A stretch of 6,987 nt of DNA from NCBI GenBank assembly GCA_031398325.1, contig JANNNB010000142.1, positions 1 through 6,987 of the forward strand, read 5' to 3'. The notes below the pieces were generated by a model. The model had not been told where the DNA came from. It saw only the letters and a list, made by a program, of their open reading frames with translations, and searched no databases. Of the stretch, positions 1 to 5,649 are shown piece after piece. Made by a program: the position numbers and the translations under genes. Positions within the stretch are counted from its first letter, which is position 1. Each line of letters starts with the position of its first letter. Origin of the DNA: Sva-07 sp031398325 (GTDB lineage Bacteria; Actinomycetota; Acidimicrobiia; Acidimicrobiales; Ilumatobacteraceae).

Positions 1-1
1 C

Positions 2-124
2 GTGAACGACCAGATCATCAGGACTACAAGCGAAGTTGTGTTCACACAGGCAGACGGAATCTGGGTGAGCCGAGGCGACGGCGACATCCTCGAGTCGTCC
101 GAGGGCGCGTCCACATGCGAGTAG
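2..124 (+). CDS. C-terminal end of an unidentified protein (partial)
   Basis: This frame is open from the left edge and ends at a TAG at 122-124, giving 40 visible residues that begin VNDQIIRTTSEVVF and end GASTCE. The mixed hydrophobic and polar composition (VVFTQADGIWVSRGDGDIL) looks like real protein, whereas the other frames here are arginine-rich. A GTG at position 2 could in principle start a 40-residue peptide, but a truncated larger gene is more likely. The stop lies inside the next gene, whose ATG is at 115, so the two overlap by 10 bp. That arrangement suggests one transcript and translational coupling. I recognise no domain and assign no function. Confidence 0.55.
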   Translation: MNDQIIRTTSEVVFTQADGIWVSRGDGDILESSEGASTCE

Positions 125-963
125 GCAGAGCCATCGGGGCGGGGTTGGCCACCGCCCTTTGCTTTGCGGCAGGCACGTACAGCGCAGGTGCGGCAAGCAT
201 TGATGGGCAGACGAACCCAGGTTCGGGGACCGTGACGGTTTCGGCTTCTACGGCTCCGGTGTACACGTTCGTTCGGGGGGACTCGGTGCCGCGGTGTAGT
301 TGGAAGGCGCTCACGCGGGGGGACGTCGTCGGGATCGGCGCGACCGGGGCCGGGCTGACGCCGGAGGAGGCTGCCGAGCCGGCGATCCGGATCATCAACG
401 GGCGCGAGCATCGGCTCTACTCCGTGGCATGCACCGACCGGGGCGCCGCCTTGCGGTACGTGCCCATCGGTGTCGGCGTCGGCGATCTGATCCCTGGCAT
501 CACCGACGAGGTCAGCGGACAACTTCAGCTGCCCGTCCCGTCGATCAGTCCGACGCCCGAGGCCAACGGGATCGTGAACCTGGGGATGTGGCTCGCCGTC
601 GAACCGCAGACACTGGGCGCCATCAGCGCGCAGGCGGGGCCGGCGACGTGGATCACCGTCGCCCCGACGCTGTCGTCGACCACATTCGACCTCGGCAATG
701 GCGACACCGTCACCTGCGCGACGTACGGGGTCCCGATCGAAGACATCCATCCCGACCTCGACGTGATCGAACCGTCGCCGACGTGCGGCTACACGTACCT
801 GCGATCGTCGCCGGAGGACCAGCCGTACCGACTCACGATCACGACCACCTGGACGTTGCCCTACACATCGTCCGAGGGTCCGGGCGAGATCCCGCCGCTC
901 GAACGCTCGGTGACCATCGACTACGACGTCGACGAGATCCAGACCGTTGGCGTCCGCGGCTGA
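115..963 (+). CDS. Secreted actinobacterial protein of unknown function with signal peptide
   Basis: The 282-aa product begins MRVGRAIGAGLATALCFAAG, a short basic n-region followed by a hydrophobic core, with a likely signal peptidase I site after AGA near residue 26, so export is predicted. There is no lipobox and no later membrane segment. The mature chain has four cysteines (C61, C106, C201, C224), enough for two disulfides. The C-terminal half has a W-L-V motif (NLGMWLAVE, 155-163), a beta-like segment ending DTVTCATYG (197-204), then PTCGYTYLRSS (222-232), a Trp-containing strand and an ending VDEIQTV (272-278). From memory, this order resembles a family of secreted hypothetical proteins in Streptomyces and relatives, often found near SAF/Tad-type pilus genes; I could not confirm this by search. 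A GAGGG at 101-105 lies 9 bp before the ATG and supports this start. The gene overlaps the upstream frame by 10 bp. Biochemical function is unknown. Confidence 0.85.
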   Translation: MRVGRAIGAGLATALCFAAGTYSAGAASIDGQTNPGSGTVTVSASTAPVYTFVRGDSVPRCSWKALTRGDVVGIGATGAGLTPEEAAEPAIRIINGREHRLYSVACTDRGAALRYVPIGVGVGDLIPGITDEVSGQLQLPVPSISPTPEANGIVNLGMWLAVEPQTLGAISAQAGPATWITVAPTLSSTTFDLGNGDTVTCATYGVPIEDIHPDLDVIEPSPTCGYTYLRSSPEDQPYRLTITTTWTLPYTSSEGPGEIPPLERSVTIDYDVDEIQTVGVRG

Positions 964-986
964 CCTCCGTTCACGCCACTCCGGTC

Positions 987-1236
987 GGTCTGTGCGCATG
1001 CAGTCCCGGATAGCGGGAACCACGACGCACAGACAGATCGAGGTCGACCGCTCGGCCCAGCGTGAACGAGAGGATCTCGAAGACTGTGCGCCTCCGGTCC
1101 CGGAAAGCGGCAACCACGACGCACAGACAGATCGAGGTCGACCGTTCGGCCCAGCGTCGACGAAAGGATCTGGGCGCCTGTGGGCCTTCAGTCCCGGGAA
1201 GCGGGAACCACGACGCACAGACTGGACGAAGCGCCG
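987..1236. repeat. Three-copy tandem repeat, 94-bp period, with internal inverted repeats
   Basis: Three copies begin near 988, 1082 and 1176. A 32-nt core lies at 1003-1034, 1097-1128 and 1191-1222 and starts GTCCCGG; its final stretch AACCACGACGCACAGAC is identical in all three. Spacing is exactly 94 bp each time. Copies 1 and 2 are also identical over the 33 nt at 1018-1050 and 1112-1144, including a GGTCGACC palindrome (1042-1049, 1136-1143). Copy 3 departs after its core. In copy 1, GTCTGTGCG (988-996) pairs perfectly with CGCACAGAC (1026-1034), enclosing a smaller TCCCG/CGGGA hairpin (1004-1008 with 1014-1018). Because 94 is not a multiple of three, the copies fall in different reading frames, which argues against a coding role. 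The array fills most of the 298-bp gap between 963 and 1262; I see no convincing promoter in the rest. Confidence 0.9.
988..1034 (+). other. Inverted repeat able to form a 9-bp stem with an inner hairpin
   Basis: This is the best-paired copy of the array, 25 bp after the stop of the secreted-protein gene. The outer arms are 988-996 and 1026-1034, perfect over 9 bp. The inner arms are 1004-1008 and 1014-1018 with a 5-nt loop. It could end transcription from the upstream gene, but no T tract follows on either strand, so an intrinsic terminator is not well supported. It could equally be a protein-binding palindrome or a REP-like element. Confidence 0.5.
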
Positions 1237-1261
1237 TCGCGTGATCGGCAACACTGACGGG

Positions 1262-1882
1262 ATGACGATTCGACTCATCGGGGCCGGACTCGGACGCACC
1301 GGCACGCTGTCGCTCAAGTTGGCGATCGAGCAGTTGCTCGGCGGGACGTGCCACCACATGCTCGAGGTGATGGTCCATCCCGACGAGGTTCCCGTCTGGC
1401 ACGCAGCCATGCTCGGCGAGCAGCCCGACTGGACGACGTTCCTCGCCGGCTACGAGGCGATCGTCGACTTCCCGGGCGCTGCCGTGTGGCGCGAGCTGGC
1501 CGATGCCTTCCCCGACGTTCCGGTGCTCCTGTCGACCCGCTCGTCGGCCGAGAAATGGTTCGAGAGCGCCGACGCAACGATCCTCGCCGCGACCAAGCGC
1601 GAACCGACCGACGAAGCCAGCCGCCCGCGACACGACATGGCCCTGGCGATGTTCGACCGTCTCACGCCGAACAGGCGCAACCGCGACGCCGTGATCGCGG
1701 CGTACGAAGCCCACAACCTGGCGGTGCGCGAAGCGATCGCACCAGAACGTCTCTTCGAGTACCAGCCGGGCGACGGCTGGGGGCCGCTGTGCGCGGCGCT
1801 GAACGTGCCCGAACCGGACGTCGAGTTCCCGAACACCAACTCGACGGAAGAGTTCCGCGCCCTCGCCGGGCTCGACGGATGA
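1262..1882 (+). CDS. Sulfotransferase family protein (Sulfotransfer_4-like)
   Basis: The 206-aa product is predicted to transfer a sulfuryl group from PAPS to an unknown acceptor in the cytoplasm. Near the N-terminus, IGAGLGRTGTLSLKLAIEQL (6-25) matches the 5'-phosphosulfate-binding loop of this family (G-x-x-RTGT). LLSTRSSAEKWFES (89-102) fits the 3'-phosphate-binding segment with its conserved Arg and Ser. WGPLCAALNVPEPDVEFPNTN (173-193) is the typical C-terminal signature, where the enzyme ends with a Pro-x-x-N motif before a short helix. The length is near the usual size for this compact group. The ATG at 1262 places the nucleotide loop at the very N-terminus, as expected; upstream in-frame codons run into the repeat array and are not credible. 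No clear Shine-Dalgarno is seen. The stop TGA overlaps the ATG of the following methyltransferase, suggesting a shared transcript. The acceptor cannot be deduced. Confidence 0.88.
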   Translation: MTIRLIGAGLGRTGTLSLKLAIEQLLGGTCHHMLEVMVHPDEVPVWHAAMLGEQPDWTTFLAGYEAIVDFPGAAVWRELADAFPDVPVLLSTRSSAEKWFESADATILAATKREPTDEASRPRHDMALAMFDRLTPNRRNRDAVIAAYEAHNLAVREAIAPERLFEYQPGDGWGPLCAALNVPEPDVEFPNTNSTEEFRALAGLDG

Positions 1883-2520
1883 GCCAGCGCGACACCGAAC
1901 ACGAGCCATCCGCGCCGATCTTCCCGCCGCACTTCTTCGATCGGAGCGACGAGACCGCCGACGAGCGGTTCTACGAACCCGAACGGCTCGTCACCCACAT
2001 CGATCCAGGGGCGATCGCTGCCGTGTCGGCCCTCTACCGCGAGCTCGGGCTCGACGGCGAGGTGCTCGACCTGTGCTCGTCGTGGATCTCCCACTTCGAC
2101 CCGCCGCCGGCCCGACTCGTCGCGCTCGGCATGAACGCAACGGAGTTGGCGGCCAACACGGCGGCGAGCTCGTGGGTCGTGCGCAACCTGAACGTCGATC
2201 CGGCGCTGCCGTTCGACGACGCCGCCTTCGACGCCGTGACGTGCTGTGTGTCGGTCGACTACCTCACCCGACCCCTCGAGGTGTTCGCCGAGGCCGCCCG
2301 CGTCCTGCGCCCGGGCGGTGTGTTCGTGTGCACGTTCTCCAACCGATGCTTCCCTTCGAAGGCGATCCGCGGGTGGCTGTCGACGGACGACCGTGGAAGG
2401 TGCTCGATCGTGCACGCCTACTTCGCCTCGACCCCGGCGTTCGGCGAACCGGTCGTCGAGCTCCGGAACCCCGGTGTGCGGGGCGATCCGCTCTACGCCG
2501 TCTGGGCGCTCGTCGAGTAA
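1879..2520 (+). CDS. SAM-dependent methyltransferase with atypical motif I
   Basis: The 213-aa product has the layout of a class I (Methyltransf_11-like) enzyme. The motif I position reads EVLDLCSSWISHF (61-73) in place of the usual LDLGCGTG. It is followed by LVALGMNATELAANTAA (80-96), the acidic strand-4 region LPFDDAAFDAVTCC (110-123) and the post-motif RVLRPGGVFVCTFSNRCFP (141-159). From memory, this D-L-x-S-S-W-x-S-H version with LGMN and SNR is itself conserved in a distinct set of bacterial and plant methyltransferase-like proteins, so it is probably a subfamily trait rather than decay. Substrate is unknown. The ATG at 1879 shares an ATGA with the sulfotransferase stop, a 4-bp overlap typical of translational coupling. 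The stop at 2518-2520 lies 21 bp before the helicase start. Whether it still binds SAM in the normal way cannot be told from sequence. Confidence 0.88.
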   Translation: MSQRDTEHEPSAPIFPPHFFDRSDETADERFYEPERLVTHIDPGAIAAVSALYRELGLDGEVLDLCSSWISHFDPPPARLVALGMNATELAANTAASSWVVRNLNVDPALPFDDAAFDAVTCCVSVDYLTRPLEVFAEAARVLRPGGVFVCTFSNRCFPSKAIRGWLSTDDRGRCSIVHAYFASTPAFGEPVVELRNPGVRGDPLYAVWALVE

Positions 2521-2541
2521 CCGACGGCATACCCTCGCACC

Positions 2542-5103
2542 GTGTCCTCGATCAGCTCCGTGCCGCCGCTGATCCGGCACCTGCCGACCCGGACCGCCGA
2601 CTCGCACGACGCCGGCGCGGTGCTCGACGGGTTCAACGCCTACGCCGCGGAGATCGGTCTCGACCTGTATCCGGCGCAGGAGGAGGCGATCTTCGAGATA
2701 CTCGTCGGCAACCACGTGATCCTCAACACGCCGACGGGCTCGGGCAAGTCGCTCGTTGCCACCGCCGCCCACTTCGCTGCCCTGTCGGAAGGCAAGCGCA
2801 GCGTCTACACCGCCCCCATCAAGGCACTGGTCAGCGAGAAGTTCTTCGCGTTGTGCCGCGAGTTCGGGTCGGATCGCGTCGGGATGATCACCGGCGACGC
2901 GTCCGTCAACGCCGATGCGCCGATCATCTGCTGCACCGCCGAGATCCTCGCCAACTGGGCGCTGCGCGACGGTCCGGCGACGCCGGTCGACGTCGCCATC
3001 GTCGACGAGTTCCACTACTACGGCGACCCCCAACGTGGGTGGGCGTGGCAGGTGCCGCTCCTCCAGCTCCCGCACACCCAGTTCCTGCTGATGTCGGCCA
3101 CGCTCGGAAACGTCTCGTTCTTCCGTGACGATCTCACCGCACGAACGGGCCGCGACACCAGCGTCGTCACATCGATCCAACGGCCGGTGCCACTCCACTT
3201 CGAGTACCGCACCTCGACACTCCACGCCAGCGTCGAGCAGCTGCTCGAAGGCGGCAAGGCGCCGATCTACATCGTGCACTTCACCCAGAAGGACGCGACC
3301 GAAGCGGCGCAGAACTACCTCGCCCTCGACCCGCTCAGCAAGACCGAGAAGGCCACGCTCAAGGAAGCCCTCCACGGGTTCCGCTTCGACACGCCGATCG
3401 GCAAGGATCTCCGGCGCTTCATCACTGCCGGCATCGGCGTCCACCATGCAGGTCTTCTGCCGAAGTACCGATTGCTCGTCGAGAAGCTCGCGCAGGACGG
3501 GCTCCTCAAGATCATCTGCGGCACCGACACACTCGGCGTCGGCATCAACGTGCCGATCCGCTCGGTGCTGTTCACCCAGTTGTGCAAGTACGACGGCACG
3601 TCCGTGCGGATCCTGACCGTGCGCGACTTCCAGCAGATCGCCGGGCGCGCCGGGCGGAAGGGATACGACGACCGCGGCGACGTGTGGGTGCAGGCACCGC
3701 CGCACGTCGTCGAGAACCTGCGCAGCGACGAGAAGAACGCGGCGACCGGGAAGAAGAGCGTGAAGAAGAAGCCGCCGGAGCGCGGCTACGCGCACTGGAG
3801 CCAGGACACCTTCGACAAGCTGGTCAACGGTCAACCCGAACAGTTGCGGTCGCATTTCCAGGTCAACCACCAGATGGTGATGAGCCTCCTGGATCGACCC
3901 CTGATGGTCGCACGCGACGGGACCGCTCTCGACGGGTGCTCGTCGGTCCGCCGGGTGATGGTGGACAACCACGAGACCCGCAAGCGCCAACGTGGTCACA
4001 TCCTGCGGGCGATCGCCATCTACCGCTCTCTCGTCGAGGCCGACCTGCTCGAGTTCCCGGACCCGCCCGACGAGTTCGGCCGACGCGTGCGCGTGAACTT
4101 CGACCTCCAGGACGAGTTCGCCCTCCACCAGCCGTTGTCGCTCTGGGCGCTCGAAGCGATCGATCAGCTCCCGCCCCGTCCGGAAGGTCTCGAGGAGCTG
4201 TATGCGCTCGACGTGCTGACGATCATCGAGTCGGTCCAGGAGAGCCCCGGCGTGATCATCGCCGCCCAGACCGACCTCGCCAAGACCGAGCTGATGGCAG
4301 AGATGAAGGCGGCGGGCGTCGAGTACGAGGAGCGGATCGAACGGCTCAACGCAATCGAGGCGCCCAAGCCCAACAAGGACTGGCTGTACAACAGCTTCAA
4401 CGAGTTCCGAGCGAAGCATCCGTGGGTCGGCGGCGACACCGTGCGACCGAAGTCGATCGTGCGCGACCTGTTCGAGCGGGTGATGACGTTCACCGAGTAC
4501 GTGAACCAGTACGGGCTCAAGCGGTCAGAGGGCGTGCTGCTGCGGTACCTGTCCGATGTCTACAAGGGCCTGATGCAGAACATTCCCGAGGACGCCCGCA
4601 CCCACGAGATCGACGACCTGATCGCATGGCTGGGAGCCGTCGTCCGCCAGGTCGACTCCAGCCTGATCGACGAGTGGGAACGCCTGCTGAACCCGACCGG
4701 CGACGACCCACTCGTGACCGATCCGGTCCGCCCGACCGGCGACGTCAGCGTCGTCGACGACGAGCGGGCGTTCCGTGTGATGGTCCGCAACCAGATGTTC
4801 GACTGGGTGCAGCGGGTCGCCGCCAGGCGCGGCTACGACGCGTTCGGTTCACCCGATGCGATCGATGCGGTGCGATCAGCGATGGCGGCGTACTACGACG
4901 AGCACGACGAGGTACTCCTCGATGCCGGCGCCCGCAGCCCTGAACGATTCCGCTACGACCATCGAGCCGGCACGGTCACCCAGATTCTCCACGACCCCGA
5001 CGCCACCAACGAGTGGCAGATCACCGCGACCATCGACCGCGACGCCTCGACCGAGGCCGGTCGCGCCGTTCTCGTCCTGCAAACCATCGGTCGCACCGAC
5101 TGA
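2542..5103 (+). CDS. DEAD/DEAH-box helicase, Ski2-like, with C-terminal DUF3516 domain
   Basis: The 853-aa product is a superfamily 2 ATP-dependent helicase, probably acting on RNA by analogy with Ski2/Mtr4 relatives. All core motifs are visible: YPAQEEAI (43-50) upstream of Walker A TPTGSGKS (63-70); TAPIKAL (90-96); CTAEIL (131-136); motif II DEFH (155-158); SAT (185-187); YIVHFTQ (243-249); HHAGLLPKYR (301-310); GTDTLGVGINVP (327-338); and arginine-finger motif VI QIAGRAGR (365-372). A lysine-rich linker GKKSVKKKPPER (403-414) leads into a roughly 440-residue C-terminal region that I assign to DUF3516 on architecture and length. The GTG at 2542 is the chosen start: 21 bp after the methyltransferase stop, with no strong Shine-Dalgarno and no better start nearby. 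Close spacing suggests cotranscription with the two upstream genes. A functional link to sulfation or methylation is not shown. The substrate of this bacterial branch is not known to me. Confidence 0.93.
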   Translation: MSSISSVPPLIRHLPTRTADSHDAGAVLDGFNAYAAEIGLDLYPAQEEAIFEILVGNHVILNTPTGSGKSLVATAAHFAALSEGKRSVYTAPIKALVSEKFFALCREFGSDRVGMITGDASVNADAPIICCTAEILANWALRDGPATPVDVAIVDEFHYYGDPQRGWAWQVPLLQLPHTQFLLMSATLGNVSFFRDDLTARTGRDTSVVTSIQRPVPLHFEYRTSTLHASVEQLLEGGKAPIYIVHFTQKDATEAAQNYLALDPLSKTEKATLKEALHGFRFDTPIGKDLRRFITAGIGVHHAGLLPKYRLLVEKLAQDGLLKIICGTDTLGVGINVPIRSVLFTQLCKYDGTSVRILTVRDFQQIAGRAGRKGYDDRGDVWVQAPPHVVENLRSDEKNAATGKKSVKKKPPERGYAHWSQDTFDKLVNGQPEQLRSHFQVNHQMVMSLLDRPLMVARDGTALDGCSSVRRVMVDNHETRKRQRGHILRAIAIYRSLVEADLLEFPDPPDEFGRRVRVNFDLQDEFALHQPLSLWALEAIDQLPPRPEGLEELYALDVLTIIESVQESPGVIIAAQTDLAKTELMAEMKAAGVEYEERIERLNAIEAPKPNKDWLYNSFNEFRAKHPWVGGDTVRPKSIVRDLFERVMTFTEYVNQYGLKRSEGVLLRYLSDVYKGLMQNIPEDARTHEIDDLIAWLGAVVRQVDSSLIDEWERLLNPTGDDPLVTDPVRPTGDVSVVDDERAFRVMVRNQMFDWVQRVAARRGYDAFGSPDAIDAVRSAMAAYYDEHDEVLLDAGARSPERFRYDHRAGTVTQILHDPDATNEWQITATIDRDASTEAGRAVLVLQTIGRTD

Positions 5104-5155
5104 AGGCCGTCGTCTCAACGCCAGGCACCGAGGTACGACCTGCGAGCATTGCCCG

Positions 5156-5605
5156 ATGGAACTCGTCCACGAATTCGACCTGCATGCCGAACTCGGCTCG
5201 ACACTGGTTGCCGGGACTGGTCCGATGGGAACTCGGATGGTCGCGCCCGTCGACGGCGGATGGGTCAGGGGCGCCCGGATCAACGGCACCGTCATCGGTC
5301 CAGGCGCCGACTGGGTGATGATCGGATCCGACGGGTACGGCCGGATCGACGTCCGCCTGCAGGTCCGCACCGACGATGGGGCGGTGCTCTACGTGACCTA
5401 CACCGGAGTGCTCGAGATGACCGACGCGCTCGTCGCGGCGACGATGGGCGACGGCACCACCGACTTCGTCGACCAGTACTTCCGGACCACGCCTCGGATC
5501 GAAACCGGCGACGAACGCTACTCCTGGGTCAACACGACGATCTTCGTCGCTCAGGGCAAGCTCACCGAGTCGGGCGTCGAGTACGAAGTCTTCCGAGTCA
5601 CCTGA
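5156..5605 (+). CDS. DUF3237 family protein
   Basis: The 149-aa product fits the DUF3237 family, small beta-rich proteins of unknown function. Visible signatures are GARINGTVIGPGADWVMIGSDG (39-60), with its G-x-V-x-x-x-GADW core; RIDVRLQVRTDDGAVLYVTYTG (63-84); and the C-terminal YFRTTPRIETGDERYSWVN (108-126) leading to IFVAQG (129-134). The length is the usual one for the family. There is no signal peptide or membrane segment, so it is probably cytoplasmic. The ATG at 5156 gives a sensible N-terminus (MELVHEFDL); only a weak GAG lies about 9 bp upstream. The gene sits 52 bp after the helicase stop and may be read through from it or have its own promoter, which I cannot see. No catalytic residues are established for the family, and no specific role is claimed. 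Confidence 0.9.
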   Translation: MELVHEFDLHAELGSTLVAGTGPMGTRMVAPVDGGWVRGARINGTVIGPGADWVMIGSDGYGRIDVRLQVRTDDGAVLYVTYTGVLEMTDALVAATMGDGTTDFVDQYFRTTPRIETGDERYSWVNTTIFVAQGKLTESGVEYEVFRVT

Positions 5606-5613
5606 CCGATCGA

Positions 5614-5643
5614 CCTGGTGCGTTGGTACCAGGCCCGAACGCA
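5614..5643. terminator. Candidate bidirectional terminator region with two competing hairpins
   Basis: In the 44-bp gap between convergent genes, CCTGGT (5614-5619) pairs with ACCAGG (5628-5633) across an 8-nt loop. TGCGTT (5619-5624) pairs with AACGCA (5638-5643) across a 13-nt loop. The two structures share base 5619 and interleave, so they exclude each other. Position between converging genes fits transcription termination in both directions, but neither stem is followed by a T run, so the call rests on location and pairing only. Confidence 0.35.
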
Positions 5644-5649
5644 ACGGAT

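Noticed and set aside
987..1236. Short CRISPR array
   Set aside because: Only three units at 94-bp spacing, the intervening sequences of copies 1 and 2 are themselves similar, and no cas gene is present.
971..1240. Minus-strand coding over the repeats, with recurring CASWFPL-like peptides
   Set aside because: The similar peptides come only from the repeated DNA and appear in different frames from copy to copy, so there is no coherent protein.
947..1261. Upstream extension of the sulfotransferase through the repeat array
   Set aside because: The frame is open, but the added residues are repeat-derived, the 94-bp period shifts frame between copies, and the family's nucleotide-binding loop normally sits at the N-terminus.
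1450..4419. A 989-codon open frame on the minus strand opposite the sulfotransferase, methyltransferase and helicase
   Set aside because: The plus-strand genes show full sets of conserved family motifs. The minus frame is rich in Arg, Val, Asp and Glu with no recognisable domain, the usual shadow of a high-GC gene on the opposite strand.
3582..4943. Arg-rich 453-codon plus-strand frame inside the helicase
   Set aside because: It overlaps the helicase in another frame and has the low-information Arg/Pro/Gly composition of a shadow.
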